Part shown: positions 1-8,567 of the stretch, one piece after another | Layout: every line of letters begins with the position of its first letter | Numbering within the stretch: position 1 is the stretch's first letter | NCBI GenBank assembly: GCA_031290695.1 | Contig: JAITNB010000113.1 | Location: forward strand, 1-12,143 | DNA length: 12,143 nt | Source: Coriobacteriales bacterium | GTDB lineage: Bacteria > Actinomycetota > Coriobacteriia > Coriobacteriales > UBA8131 | Direction: 5' to 3' | Program-made: the position numbers and the translations under genes | The notes under the pieces: model-generated | Told to the model about the DNA's origin: nothing | Database searches by the model: none | Seen by the model: only the letters and a program-made list of their open reading frames with translations

Positions 1-2675
1 AGGGGGACGCGGTAGGGGGAGCAGGAGACGTAGTCGAGGCCTATGGTGTGGAAGGTCTTGACGCTGTCGGGGTCGCCGCCGTGCTCGCCGCAGACGCCGA
101 GGGTGATGTCCTTGTTGCCCTCGCGGCCGAGCTTGCAGGCGATATCGACCAGTTTGGCGACGCCGGGGTCGACGGTCTCAAAGGGATTGAAGGGGATGAG
201 GCGGCGCTCGAGGTAGCGCGGGATGAACTTGGACTCGACGTCGTCGCGCGAGAAGCCAAAGGCCGTCTGTGTGAGGTCGTTGGTGCCAAAGCTAAAGAAG
301 TCGGCGTACTTGGCGATGTCGTCGGCGGTGACGGCGGCGCGGGGGAGCTCGATCATCGTGCCGATGGGGATGTCGAGGGTAACGCCGTAGTGCTTGGAGA
401 CCTCGTCGAGCACGACCTCGGTCTCACTGCGCAGCGCCTGGAGCTCAGGGGTGACGCTCACGAGGGGGATCATGATCTCGGGGTGAGGGTGCTGGCCCTC
501 CTTGAGCAGCCGTGCCGTGGCAGTGGCGATGGCGCGCACCTGCATCGCGGCAAGCTCGGGGTTGAGGATGGCCAGGCGCACACCGCGCAGGCCGAGCATC
601 GGGTTCATCTCGACCATCGAGTCGATGCGCGCCAGCAGCTTGCGCTTGGTGAGCACAAGGTCCATGTCGTCAGTGGTGAGCTCAAGCTTGGTGATCTCGA
701 CCTCGAGGGAGCGCGGGTCGTCGAGGAACTCGTGCAGCGGCGGGTCGAGCAGGCGCACGACAACGGGCAGGCCGTCCATCGCCTTGAGCATCCCGTAGAA
801 GTCCTCGGTCTGCACGGCCATGAGGTCGTCGAGGGCCTTCTCGCGCACAGCCGTGTCGTCGGTGAGGATAAAGCTCTGGATGATGGCCTTGCGGTCGCCC
901 AGGAACATATGCTCGGTACGGCACAGGCCGATGCCTGCCGCGCCAAAGTCGCGTGAGAGCTGGGCATCCTCGGGGTTGTCGGCATTGGCGCGCACGCCCA
1001 TAGTGCGAAACCCGTCTGCCCACTCGAGGATGGTGTCGAGGTCGCCACTCAGCTCGGGCAGCACAAGGCCAACGGCGCCCAACACGACGATGCCCGTCGT
1101 GCCGTCGATGGAGATGAGGTCGCCTTCTTTGATAACGATGGCGGTCCCAGCGATGGCGGCCTGCTTCTTCTCCGCATCTATGCGCAGGGCCTCGGCGCCG
1201 CAGACGCAGGGGGTACCCATGCCGCGTGCGATAACAGCCGCGTGCGAGGTCTTGCCGCCGTGGCTTGTGAGGATGCCCTCGGCGGCGACCATGCCGGCGA
1301 GGTCGTCGGGGTTGGTCTCCCAGCGCACGAGCACGCACTTACGGCCCTGCTCGGCAACGGCAACGGCATCGGCGGCGCTGAATACCGCCTCGCCCACTGC
1401 GGCGCCAGGGCTTGCGTTGAGGCCCTTCGCGACGACGTCATAGGCGGCGCCCTTGTCAAACTGCGGGTGCAGGAGCTGGTCAAGCTGCGCGGGGTCGATG
1501 CGCAGCACCGCCTCCTCCTTGGTGATAAGGCCCTCCTCGACCATTGAGATGGCGATGCGCAGCGCGGCGGCAGCGGTGCGCTTGCCCACGCGGGTCTGAA
1601 GCATCCAGAGCTTGCCCTGCTCAATGGTGAACTCGATGTCGCACATATCGCGGTAGTGGTTCTCAAGGATGCCAAAGACCCCCTCAAGCTCGCGGCCGGC
1701 CTCCTGTAGGCCAGGGACGTCCTTGAGCTCGCTGATGGGCGAGGTGTTGCGTATGCCGGCGACCACGTCCTCGCCCTGGGCGTTGACCAGGTAGTCGCCG
1801 TAGAACTCGTTGGTGCCGTTGGCAGGGTTGCGCGTGAAGGCCACACCGGTGGCCGAGGTCTCGCCCTTGTTGCCAAAGACCATCGACTGCACGTTGACGG
1901 CGGTTCCCAGGTCGTCGGAGATCTTGTTCTGCTTGCGGTAGAGCTTGGCACGGTCGTTCATCCAGCTGCCAAAGACCGCACGGATGGCGAGGTTGAGCTG
2001 AGTGTCGGGGTCCTGTGGAAACTGCACAGCGCCGTTGACCACCAGTTCGGGGTAGGCTGCGGCGCTCACGTTTTGGGAGAATACCGCCTTGAACTCGATC
2101 ACCAGCGCTTCGAGGTCCTCGCTGCGCAGCTCGTTGTCGCCTTTGACGCCGCGGGTTATCTTCTTGGCGGTGATAGCGTTCTCAAAGAGGTCGCCATCCA
2201 CGTCCATGACCACCTTCGAGAACATCTGTATGAAGCGGCGATAGCTGTCCCAGGCAAAACGCGGGTTGTCGGTCTGGGCGATAAGCCCGCTGATCGACTG
2301 GTCGTTGAGGCCCAGGTTGAGGACGGTGTCCATCATGCCCGGCATTGAGAACGGCGCACCCGAACGCACACTCACGAGCAGCGGGTCGGCGGCGTCGCCG
2401 ATGCGCTTGCCCATGCGCTCCTCGAGGTCGAGGCGGTACCTCTGTATCTCGTCCAGGACGCCCTCGGGGAACTGGTTGTCTGCACGGGAGTAGTCCATAC
2501 AGGTCGCACACGAGATGGTGAACCCCGGTGGGACCGGCAGGCCAATGGCCGCCATCTCGGCAAGGTTGGCGCCCTTGCCGCCCAGGATGCCCTTCATATC
2601 CTTGTTGCCTTCGGTTACATTCTTGCCCTGTGCGTCCTTGCCAAAGGCGAAGACGCGTTGTGTTGTGCTGGACAT
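1..2675 (-). CDS. ppdK: Pyruvate, phosphate dikinase (3' end cut by window edge)
   Basis: Cytoplasmic enzyme that reversibly converts pyruvate, ATP and Pi to PEP, AMP and PPi; in anaerobes it serves glycolysis or gluconeogenesis. My translation from ATG 2675 is open for 891 residues with no stop. In order it shows the N-terminal ATP-grasp domain (GGKGANLAEMAAIGLPVPPG around 33-52, VRSGAPFSMPGMMDT around 100-115), the phosphohistidine domain (GGKTSHAAVIARGMG, catalytic His478, regulatory Thr476), and the PEP/pyruvate TIM barrel (GLCRTEHMF, FFSFGTNDLTQ, CGEHGGDP with catalytic Cys862). The last visible residues are YVSCSPYRVP, so by family comparison only about 10-15 residues are missing. The start is fixed by AAGGAG at 2680-2685; no ATG, GTG or TTG lies upstream in frame before ppsR ends. 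It is 67 nt downstream of ppsR, its regulator. No truncation or frameshift is visible inside the window. Confidence 0.97.
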   Translation of the reverse strand, partial: MSSTTQRVFAFGKDAQGKNVTEGNKDMKGILGGKGANLAEMAAIGLPVPPGFTISCATCMDYSRADNQFPEGVLDEIQRYRLDLEERMGKRIGDAADPLLVSVRSGAPFSMPGMMDTVLNLGLNDQSISGLIAQTDNPRFAWDSYRRFIQMFSKVVMDVDGDLFENAITAKKITRGVKGDNELRSEDLEALVIEFKAVFSQNVSAAAYPELVVNGAVQFPQDPDTQLNLAIRAVFGSWMNDRAKLYRKQNKISDDLGTAVNVQSMVFGNKGETSATGVAFTRNPANGTNEFYGDYLVNAQGEDVVAGIRNTSPISELKDVPGLQEAGRELEGVFGILENHYRDMCDIEFTIEQGKLWMLQTRVGKRTAAAALRIAISMVEEGLITKEEAVLRIDPAQLDQLLHPQFDKGAAYDVVAKGLNASPGAAVGEAVFSAADAVAVAEQGRKCVLVRWETNPDDLAGMVAAEGILTSHGGKTSHAAVIARGMGTPCVCGAEALRIDAEKKQAAIAGTAIVIKEGDLISIDGTTGIVVLGAVGLVLPELSGDLDTILEWADGFRTMGVRANADNPEDAQLSRDFGAAGIGLCRTEHMFLGDRKAIIQSFILTDDTAVREKALDDLMAVQTEDFYGMLKAMDGLPVVVRLLDPPLHEFLDDPRSLEVEITKLELTTDDMDLVLTKRKLLARIDSMVEMNPMLGLRGVRLAILNPELAAMQVRAIATATARLLKEGQHPHPEIMIPLVSVTPELQALRSETEVVLDEVSKHYGVTLDIPIGTMIELPRAAVTADDIAKYADFFSFGTNDLTQTAFGFSRDDVESKFIPRYLERRLIPFNPFETVDPGVAKLVDIACKLGREGNKDITLGVCGEHGGDPDSVKTFHTIGLDYVSCSPYRVP

Positions 2676-2679
2676 TTTG

Positions 2680-2703
2680 CTCCTTTTTTGACATGCCTCC
2701 TTT
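2680..2703 (-). promoter_or_regulatory. Tandem Shine-Dalgarno motifs before ppdK
   Basis: The leader contains AAGGAG at 2680-2685, four bases before the ppdK ATG, and a second, longer AAAGGAGG at 2696-2703, about 20 nt upstream of that ATG. The second motif is one base from an out-of-frame ATG (2692-2694), too close for normal initiation. The inner motif decides the ppdK start. The outer one may be a ribosome standby site or may have no function. Confidence 0.6.
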
Positions 2704-2742
2704 GGGGCAACTGACAGATGGAACTGGATATATGGTACGACC

Positions 2743-3594
2743 TTATGCGGGGTTATGCGAGGGGTGTGCCAACTCATAGTACCGCAGAATCTCTTGAGCG
2801 GTCTCCTCTATCGCGCGGTTGTCGGTCTTGATGACGATACACCCGAGCCTGCGCATGAGCGCGCGCGCCTCGTCCAGGTCCTCCTGGACATTAAACGGCT
2901 CCGCATATGACCCGGCAACGTCCACGGCATTGCCCAGACGCCGATAGCGAATCTCCGAGAGCAACCCCGCCTGGGAGGTGAGCCCAAAGACGCGTGAGGG
3001 GTCGAGCTCGAGCAGTTGCGGTGGCACGTCCACCCCCATTGCGAGCGGCACGTTGGCGACCCGATGCCCCTGGGTCGCGAGGTAGATGGAAAGCGGCGTC
3101 TTTGAGGTGCGTGACACGCCAATGAGCACGATGTCGGCCTGGTACAACTCCTCGGGCCGACGCCCGTCGTCATGGTCGACGGCGAACTCCATCGCCTCAA
3201 TACGGCTGTAATACTGTTTATTGGTCCTGCGGATAAGGCCGGGCGTGCCCAGGGGCTGTAGGCCGGTGGCCTCGGCTATCGCCTCGATGGCCGGGCCGAT
3301 AAGGTCGACGGCGGCCACGTTCTTGTCTGCAACATAGTCTTCCAGCTGTTGGCGCAGATCAGGGTCGGCTATGGTGTAGAACACGACGATCTCGTTGCGG
3401 CCCTTCTCAAGATGCTCCTCGATGAAGGTGGTTATCTGCCCGATATTCGCCGCCTTGGGAAGCCGCTCGATGATGCAGTTGCCCGCACTGAACTGGCTCG
3501 CGGCAGCGGCGGCCATCGCAGCAGCGCTGTCGCCCAGGCTGTCCGAGACGATATGGATCACCGGCAGCCCGGCAGGGTTGTCAATGCCCGTCAT
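2743..3594 (-). CDS. ppsR: PPDK regulatory protein: serine/threonine kinase and Pi-dependent pyrophosphorylase
   Basis: A 283-residue member of the DUF299 / kinase-pyrophosphorylase family (bacterial PDRP, YqfL/YdiA-like), close to the usual 270-280. Family members inactivate PPDK or PEP synthase by ADP-dependent phosphorylation of a threonine near the catalytic histidine, and reactivate it by Pi-dependent phosphorolysis that releases PPi. The sequence begins with VIHIVSDSLGDSA and carries the family P-loop GVSRTSKT at 159-166, followed by PLSIYLA, NVPLAMGVDVP and FGLTSQ. The target is almost certainly the adjacent PPDK rather than PEP synthase, because ppdK is the next gene downstream. The ATG is 9 nt after the glyQS stop, with a modest AGGATGG ribosome site overlapping the end of glyQS, so it is probably cotranscribed with glyQS. 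Confidence 0.95.
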   Translation of the reverse strand: MTGIDNPAGLPVIHIVSDSLGDSAAAMAAAAASQFSAGNCIIERLPKAANIGQITTFIEEHLEKGRNEIVVFYTIADPDLRQQLEDYVADKNVAAVDLIGPAIEAIAEATGLQPLGTPGLIRRTNKQYYSRIEAMEFAVDHDDGRRPEELYQADIVLIGVSRTSKTPLSIYLATQGHRVANVPLAMGVDVPPQLLELDPSRVFGLTSQAGLLSEIRYRRLGNAVDVAGSYAEPFNVQEDLDEARALMRRLGCIVIKTDNRAIEETAQEILRYYELAHPSHNPA

Positions 3595-3603
3595 AGGCCC
3601 ATC

Positions 3604-6600
3604 CTATCCGGCCAGCTTGCCAAAGTCGGCCACGTCTTTGAATACGGTGACAAAGCGGTTGAGGAGGCGCAGGCGGTTTTGTTTGAGGCGCTCGTCCTTG
3701 TCCATGATGAGCACGTCCTCAAAGAAGCGGTCGATGGGGCCGCGCAATGTCGCAAGGCAGGTAAGCGCGAAGGCGTATTTGCGCTGTGCCAGCGCGTCCT
3801 GCACCCCTTGCTGCACCTTTTGTACCGCATCGTAGAGGTCGCGCTCCTCGTCGCCCAACAGGTTCTCGTCGACCTCGGTTCCCAGCGCCGCGTCACGCAG
3901 GTTGTTTGCGCGCGCATAGGCGATGGCGAGGTCCTCAAAGAGCTCCGCGTCGCTGTGGCGCGCCTGCTCAAGCGTCTCGCAACGGGCAAGCGCATCAAGC
4001 GGTTCGATGGCACCGGTGGCAAGCACGGCTGCCACGGTGTCAGACCCAAGGCCCTTCTCACGCAGGATGACCTCAAGACGTGTGGCAAAGAAGGCCCGTA
4101 CCGCCGTGCGCGTCGCCGCGTCACCGCCAAGCCCTCCAAGGTTTGCCAGGGCAGCGGCGATGCCCGCCTCAAGCGAGACGGGAAAGTCACTCAGGAGGAT
4201 ATTGATGATGCCAATGGCACCGCGGCGCAGCGCGAAGGGATCCGAGGAGCCGGTGGGGGCCTGGCCTACTGCGAAGATGCCGCAGATGGTATCGAGCTTG
4301 TCCGCAATTGCCACAGCCTTGCCCTCGAAGCTGGCCGGCACGGTATCGGTGGCGAACCGCGGCTTATAATGCTCGGCAACCGCACACGCAACCGCAGGGT
4401 CGTCGCCCTCGGCCAGCGCATAGTAACTGCCCATCACCCCTTGCAGCGACGTGAACTCCACAACCGCATGCGTGACAAGGTCGGCCTTGCAGAGAAGGGC
4501 GGCCCGTCTGGCATTGGCAACCTGCCCGTCACTTCCCTGCGCAAGGGTCGCCAGCGTACCGGCCAGGCTGACGATACGCTCAACCTTCTCATGCACGGTG
4601 CCGAGCTTCTCATGGAACACGACCTGTTTGAGGTCGTCCACATAGGCCTCAAGCGGGCGCTTGAGGTCCTCATGGTAGAAGAACGACGCGTCTGCCAGGC
4701 GGGGGCGCACCACCCGCTCATGGCCGGTGATGACGGTCGAGTTGTAGGCGGGCGAGCCGTTGGACACGACGATGAAGTGGTTTGAGAGCGCACCCTCGGC
4801 GTCATAGAGGGGAAAGTAGCGCTGATGCTTGAGCATGGCGTCGGTAATGATCTCGCGCGGCACGGCAAGGAACTCGTCGTCGAAGGTCCCCATCAAAGAC
4901 GTGGGGAACTCCACGAGGTTCACCACCTCGGCGAGCACATCCTCGGGAACGTAGGCGGTAAGCCCGGTCTTCTCCTCGATGCCCTTGACCTGGGCGCGGA
5001 TATGACCCGCCCGCATACTGGGCGAGGCGATGACCCAGAGCTTGGTGTGGGCGCTTGCAAGGTCGTCGGCCGCGGCGACCTCGACGGCCTCGTTGGCTAT
5101 GAGGCGGTGGCCCCACGTCGTGCGCCCTGCGGTGAGGCTGGCAAAGGTGCAGGGGATAACCGTGTCGCCCCAGAGTGCCAGAAGCCAACGCACGGGGCGG
5201 GAGAAGCGGGCCTCGGTGCTCCCCCATCGCTGCGACTTAGGCCACTGGATGGCGGTGATGAGGCTGGAGAGCAGCTGCGGGAGCAGCTGCTCGGTCTTGC
5301 GGGCGAGAAGCTCAATGGTTGCGTAGACGTATTCGGTGTCGCCTTCTTTTGCACGCGTGAGGTCGCGGGCGCGCAGCCCCTTGCCTTTGGCAAAGCCCTC
5401 TGCCGCCTTGGTGGGGTTGCCCTCGGCGTCAAAGGCGATGGACGTTGACGGGCCGCGAAAACGCTGCACGAGGGGGGTCGTGGCGGGGGCGAGCTTGCGC
5501 ACCTCGAGTATCAGGCGGCGGGGGGTCGAGGTGACGCGTATCTCGCCGTGGTCGAGACGTGCTTCTTCAAGTGCCTTCGTCGCAAGATCGGCGAGTTGGC
5601 TGGTAGCAGAGATGAGGGGGGCAGAGGGTATCTCCTCGGTGCCGATCTCGAGGACAAGGGTTGCAGGCTGGGTGTGTAAAGGGCCCTGCTGCGACAGTGG
5701 CGTGGTTGGGAGGTCCTCGGGGTTGGGCGACGTGCTCTCGGGGGCGGCCTCGCTCTTGTCCGCGGCTTTTTCTACCACGTGCTCGAGGTAGGACTCGCAA
5801 CAGGCCTTGGCGAGGGTGCGTACGCGCAGGATGTAGCCCATGCGCTCGGTTGCGGAGATGGCACCACGGGCGTCGAGGAGGTTGAAAGCATGGGAGCATT
5901 TGAGCACACAGTCGTAGGCGGGCAGTGGCAGGCCCTGCTCAAGGATATGCAGGCATTCGCGCTCGTAGTTGTCAAAATTGCTAATCAGTAAAGCAGTATT
6001 TGCGCTCTCGAAGTTGTAGGCAGAGAACTCGCGCTCGTTTTCGAGGAAGACATCGCCATAGGTGAAGCTGTTGCCCTCGGTGTCATGCGCCCACTCGATA
6101 TCGAAGATCGAATCGACCCCCTGGATGTACATGGCCAGCCGCTCAAGGCCGTAGGTGATCTCGGCCGGCACCGGACGGCACTCGATACCGCCCACCTGCT
6201 GAAAGTACGTGAACTGTGTCACCTCCATGCCGTTGAGCCAGACCTCCCAGCCCAGGCCCCATGCGCCAAGGGTTGGTGATTCCCAATCGTCCTCAACAAA
6301 GCGTATGTCGTGGTCGTGTGCCTCGATGCCAATGGCGCGCAGCGAGTCCAGGTAAAGTTCCTGGATGTTATCGGGCGAAGGTTTGATGAGCACCTGGAAC
6401 TGGTAGTAATGCTGCAGGCGGTTGGGGTTCTCGCCATAGCGGCCGTCGGTGGGGCGACGGCAGGGCTGCACATAGGCGGTCTTCCAGACCCCGGGGCCCA
6501 GTGAACGCAGCGTCGTCGCCGGATGGAAGGTGCCGGCCCCCACCTCGTTATCGTAGGGCTGCAGGACCACACAGCCCTGGTCGGCCCAGAACTGTTCGAG

Positions 6601-6627
6601 CTTGAGAATTATCTCCTGGAATGTCAT
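3604..6627 (-). CDS. glyQS: Glycyl-tRNA synthetase, alpha and beta subunits fused
   Basis: Charges tRNA-Gly with glycine. A single 1007-residue frame contains the whole alpha subunit (about 1-288: [70 protein letters not shown]), a low-complexity Pro/Ser/Thr/Glu linker (about 289-321), and the beta subunit (about 323-1007: [69 protein letters not shown], and a C-terminal helical anticodon-binding part ending FGKLAG). In most bacteria these are separate proteins of about 300 and 690 residues; fused forms are known in Chlamydia. The start at 6627 matches the family N-terminus, has GGAGGAG upstream, and its ATG overlaps the trmD stop as ATGA, indicating translational coupling. The frame stays open 32 codons further upstream, but that stretch lies inside trmD and has no family similarity. 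Confidence 0.96.
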   Translation of the reverse strand: MTFQEIILKLEQFWADQGCVVLQPYDNEVGAGTFHPATTLRSLGPGVWKTAYVQPCRRPTDGRYGENPNRLQHYYQFQVLIKPSPDNIQELYLDSLRAIGIEAHDHDIRFVEDDWESPTLGAWGLGWEVWLNGMEVTQFTYFQQVGGIECRPVPAEITYGLERLAMYIQGVDSIFDIEWAHDTEGNSFTYGDVFLENEREFSAYNFESANTALLISNFDNYERECLHILEQGLPLPAYDCVLKCSHAFNLLDARGAISATERMGYILRVRTLAKACCESYLEHVVEKAADKSEAAPESTSPNPEDLPTTPLSQQGPLHTQPATLVLEIGTEEIPSAPLISATSQLADLATKALEEARLDHGEIRVTSTPRRLILEVRKLAPATTPLVQRFRGPSTSIAFDAEGNPTKAAEGFAKGKGLRARDLTRAKEGDTEYVYATIELLARKTEQLLPQLLSSLITAIQWPKSQRWGSTEARFSRPVRWLLALWGDTVIPCTFASLTAGRTTWGHRLIANEAVEVAAADDLASAHTKLWVIASPSMRAGHIRAQVKGIEEKTGLTAYVPEDVLAEVVNLVEFPTSLMGTFDDEFLAVPREIITDAMLKHQRYFPLYDAEGALSNHFIVVSNGSPAYNSTVITGHERVVRPRLADASFFYHEDLKRPLEAYVDDLKQVVFHEKLGTVHEKVERIVSLAGTLATLAQGSDGQVANARRAALLCKADLVTHAVVEFTSLQGVMGSYYALAEGDDPAVACAVAEHYKPRFATDTVPASFEGKAVAIADKLDTICGIFAVGQAPTGSSDPFALRRGAIGIINILLSDFPVSLEAGIAAALANLGGLGGDAATRTAVRAFFATRLEVILREKGLGSDTVAAVLATGAIEPLDALARCETLEQARHSDAELFEDLAIAYARANNLRDAALGTEVDENLLGDEERDLYDAVQKVQQGVQDALAQRKYAFALTCLATLRGPIDRFFEDVLIMDKDERLKQNRLRLLNRFVTVFKDVADFGKLAG

Positions 6628-7448
6628 CGGCACTGCTCCTCCTCGTATGGCCCCTTGAAAAGGGCTGCGGCCCCTCCCTCGGGTTCTCGTGCGTGGCACA
6701 AGGATGTCCTGGGTCTCGCACAACCTGCCGCCTTCACGGCACGATGGGCCTGTTCGCGCTCGGCCGTGGTGAGCGTGGCCTGCTCCAGCAGGTCGGGGCG
6801 TAGTTGTGCGGTCTTGATTATAGACTGTTCACGGCGCCATGCAGCGATCTTTTTGTGGTCGCCCGAAAGCAGTACCTCGGGGACCGCAAGGCCGCGATAC
6901 TGCGCAGGGCGCGTGTACTGGGGGTATTCCAAAAGCCCTTCGGAGAAGGACTCGTCGCGGTTTGACCGCACATCGCCCAGCACGCCGGGGATGAGGCGAC
7001 AGAGGGCGTCGGTAACAACCATGGCCGCAAGCTCGCCGCCGGTGAGCACGTAGTCACCCAGGCTTATGCAGCGGCTCGCACGGGTATAGGCCCGCTCGTC
7101 AAGCCCCTCATAGCGGCCGCAGACCATGATGAGGCGTTCATGGCCTGCAAGCTCAAGCGCCATCTGCTGGTCAAAGCGCTCCCCTGCCGGCGTGAAGAAG
7201 ACAACCGTCGCAGGTCCGGTGGCCAACAGCTCGTCAAGTGCCTCAAAGACGGGCGCAACCTTCATGAGCTGGCCTTGGCCGCCGCCATAAGGCTCGTCGT
7301 CGGTCGTGTTGTGGGGGTCATGGGTCCACTGCCGCAGGTCATGGGCAACAAACTCCAACAGGCCGGCCTTGCGTGCGCGCCCAACTATTGAGAGCCCCAT
7401 GGGGGCCTCAAACATATCTGGGAAGACCGATAACGTCTCGACACGCAT
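6624..7448 (-). CDS. trmD: tRNA (guanine-37-N1)-methyltransferase
   Basis: SPOUT-class enzyme that methylates G37 next to the anticodon using S-adenosylmethionine, preventing +1 frameshifting. The 274-residue product shows the start [12 protein letters not shown], then [11 protein letters not shown] (54-63), [10 protein letters not shown] (110-119), and the trefoil-knot SAM site [13 protein letters not shown] (128-140). These are followed by the SNRDESF segment holding the catalytic Asp (D165), the YPQYTRP motif, VLLSGDH, and the C-terminal tRNA-binding helices RPDLLE. The start at 7448 fits the family and has GAGGAG about 8 nt upstream; the frame is open further up but that part overlaps rimM. 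About 30 residues (242-274) extend past the usual C-terminus of 240-255-residue TrmD proteins. The stop overlaps the glyQS start by 4 nt. rplS, the usual downstream partner, is absent here. Confidence 0.97.
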   Translation of the reverse strand: MRVETLSVFPDMFEAPMGLSIVGRARKAGLLEFVAHDLRQWTHDPHNTTDDEPYGGGQGQLMKVAPVFEALDELLATGPATVVFFTPAGERFDQQMALELAGHERLIMVCGRYEGLDERAYTRASRCISLGDYVLTGGELAAMVVTDALCRLIPGVLGDVRSNRDESFSEGLLEYPQYTRPAQYRGLAVPEVLLSGDHKKIAAWRREQSIIKTAQLRPDLLEQATLTTAEREQAHRAVKAAGCARPRTSLCHAREPEGGAAALFKGPYEEEQCR

Positions 7449-7458
7449 GACTGGCTCC

Positions 7459-8007
7459 TCATCCATCATGGCGAACGCCCAAGGCGAGGTCGAGGAGGCC
7501 GTCGGGGATGTGGGCGGTAATGCCCTCCTCGTCTTCCCTGATGATGAACTCCTCGACGACCGGCAGCATGACTTCCCCGTAGGGACCCTCGATAAGCCAG
7601 ATAGGGTGGGCGGCGCTGTGGATGACATCGGTTACCACACCGAGGGCACCAAAACGCTCGTCGGTGACACGGCACCCCACGGGGGAGCCGCTGGGCGGCT
7701 CGGGCCCGTTGGCCTCCGCAAGGGCGCTTTGCTCGACAAGCAGCGAGCGGCCGGCAAGCTGTGCCGCGCACTCAAGGCTGTCAACGCCCTCCAGCGTCAC
7801 GCCCCACGCGCCCGCAAGGTCGCGCACGGCACAAACGGCCAGCTGCCGTATGCCTCGCAATGGGGGCGGGACGACCCAGGCCTCCATGCCCTCGCGCAAA
7901 AGGAACGGGAGGCCGTCTGTGGGAACCACGACAACCTCCCCCTTGAGGCCGCGCGCCTTGGTAATGCGCGCGGCAAGCAGGTAGCGCGGGCGCTCGTCGA
8001 TGGCCAC
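7459..8007 (-). CDS. rimM: 16S rRNA processing protein / 30S maturation factor
   Basis: Assembly factor for the 30S head that binds ribosomal protein S19 and helps 16S rRNA maturation. The 182-residue product has the N-terminal RimM domain (LLAARITKARGLKGEVVVVP, about 10-29) and the C-terminal PRC barrel (GVVTDVIHSAAHPIWLIEG, VMLPVVEEFI, ITAHIPDGLLDL at 163-174). The length is normal for the family. The start is a GTG at 8007, preceded by GAGAGG; there is no ATG nearby that keeps the conserved N-terminus. It lies 11 nt after the KH gene and 10 nt before trmD, the classic rimM-trmD pair, so it is very likely cotranscribed. Confidence 0.95.
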   Translation of the reverse strand: MAIDERPRYLLAARITKARGLKGEVVVVPTDGLPFLLREGMEAWVVPPPLRGIRQLAVCAVRDLAGAWGVTLEGVDSLECAAQLAGRSLLVEQSALAEANGPEPPSGSPVGCRVTDERFGALGVVTDVIHSAAHPIWLIEGPYGEVMLPVVEEFIIREDEEGITAHIPDGLLDLALGVRHDG

Positions 8008-8018
8008 AGGCAGCCTCT

Positions 8019-8273
8019 CTAGCCTAAGATCTCGACCTCGACGTGTCCGCCGCCCGCATAGGCAGAGGCGGCGCGCGCCAGTGTGCGGATGGACTTGATG
8101 ATCCTGCCCTGTCTGCCAATGACCTTGCCGGCGTCTTCCTGGGCGACTTTCACCTCGATGACCAGGGCATCGTCCTCTTCGCGCGACTGCACCTCGACCT
8201 TGCTGGGCTCATCGACCAATGAGGTCACGATGCTGGCGACCATCTGCGTGATGTTGGGGGTTCCCTCGTCCAT
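8019..8273 (-). CDS. khpA: KH-domain RNA-binding protein (KhpA/YlqC family)
   Basis: Small 84-residue single-KH protein of the family encoded between rpsP and rimM in Gram-positive bacteria. KhpA binds RNA broadly and, with KhpB/EloR, affects cell elongation in some Firmicutes; its role in this lineage is unknown. The sequence shows an N-terminal helix (TQMVASIVTSLV), a strand LVIEVKV, and the diagnostic GxxG loop VIGRQGRIIKSIRTLAR with Gly53 and Gly56. The start at 8273 is 3 nt after the rpsP stop, with GAGGAAG inside the end of rpsP as ribosome site. The stop is TAG at 8019-8021. Confidence 0.94.
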   Translation of the reverse strand: MDEGTPNITQMVASIVTSLVDEPSKVEVQSREEDDALVIEVKVAQEDAGKVIGRQGRIIKSIRTLARAASAYAGGGHVEVEILG

Positions 8274-8276
8274 GGC

Positions 8277-8522
8277 CTACGCTTCCTCGCGTGCGACTTT
8301 GATGAGGCGTGCCACCGTATCGGTGGGCTGCGCCCCATTCTTGACCCATTGGTCAACCTTCTCAAAATCAAGCTTTATCATCGCGGGCTCCACGCAGGGA
8401 TTGTAGCGTCCCACTTCCTCGATAAAGCGTCCGTCGCGCCGTGCGCGGGCATCGGCGACAACAATGCGGTAATAGGGCGCCTTCTTAGCGCCATGACGTG
8501 CCAAACGTATCTTAACTGCCAA
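8277..8522 (-). CDS. rpsP: 30S ribosomal protein bS16
   Basis: Small-subunit ribosomal protein that stabilises the 5' domain of 16S rRNA during assembly. The 81-residue product begins [20 protein letters not shown] and continues [22 protein letters not shown], then [22 protein letters not shown]; all are hallmark bS16 segments and the length is normal. The start codon is TTG (8520-8522). It is supported by AAGGAG at 8531-8536, 8 nt upstream, by the strictly conserved N-terminus, and by the lack of a nearby ATG or GTG. TTG is unusual for a highly expressed ribosomal protein gene. It leads the rpsP-khpA-rimM-trmD group, and a candidate promoter precedes it. Confidence 0.97.
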   Translation of the reverse strand: MAVKIRLARHGAKKAPYYRIVVADARARRDGRFIEEVGRYNPCVEPAMIKLDFEKVDQWVKNGAQPTDTVARLIKVAREEA

Positions 8523-8549
8523 AACGTCACTCCTTATATCGGGCGATAC

Positions 8550-8567
8550 GGCGGGTACCCTCCCGCC
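8550..8567 (-). other. GC-rich hairpin in rpsP leader
   Basis: Perfect 6-bp inverted repeat GGCGGG / CCCGCC with a 6-nt loop, about 28-45 nt before the rpsP start codon. Neither strand has a T-run after it, so it is not a standard Rho-independent terminator. It would lie at or near the 5' end of a transcript from the candidate promoter just upstream. It may protect the mRNA end or have no role. Confidence 0.45.

Noticed and set aside
48..956. 302-codon plus-strand open frame opposite ppdK
   Set aside because: Antisense to an intact, highly conserved ppdK; its translation is Val/Gly/Asp/His-rich with no known motif, as expected from GC-rich codon bias on the other strand.
2182..2694. 170-codon minus-strand frame starting just after AAAGGAGG
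   Set aside because: Out of frame with ppdK over its whole length; spacing to the Shine-Dalgarno is one base; the translation is low-complexity Arg/Gly/Pro-rich.
2725..2775. Promoter for ppdK (TTGGCA at the end of ppsR)
   Set aside because: At 17-18 nt spacing the -10 position reads CGCATA or similar, a poor match; no convincing pair was found.
3349..4785. 478-codon plus-strand open frame opposite ppsR and glyQS
   Set aside because: Spans two conserved genes on the opposite strand, has no recognisable domain, and no ribosome site or promoter that I can see; a compositional shadow.
6628..6723. 32-codon upstream extension of glyQS
   Set aside because: Lies within the trmD 3' end in another frame, is not similar to GlyQ N-termini, and the conserved [10 protein letters not shown] start has its own strong ribosome site.
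7449..7628. 60-codon upstream extension of trmD
   Set aside because: Overlaps rimM out of frame and is Ser/Pro/Thr-rich without TrmD similarity; the conserved start is at 7448.
8550..8567. Rho-independent terminator after mrp
   Set aside because: The hairpin is real, but neither strand has a following T-run, so I list it only as a hairpin.
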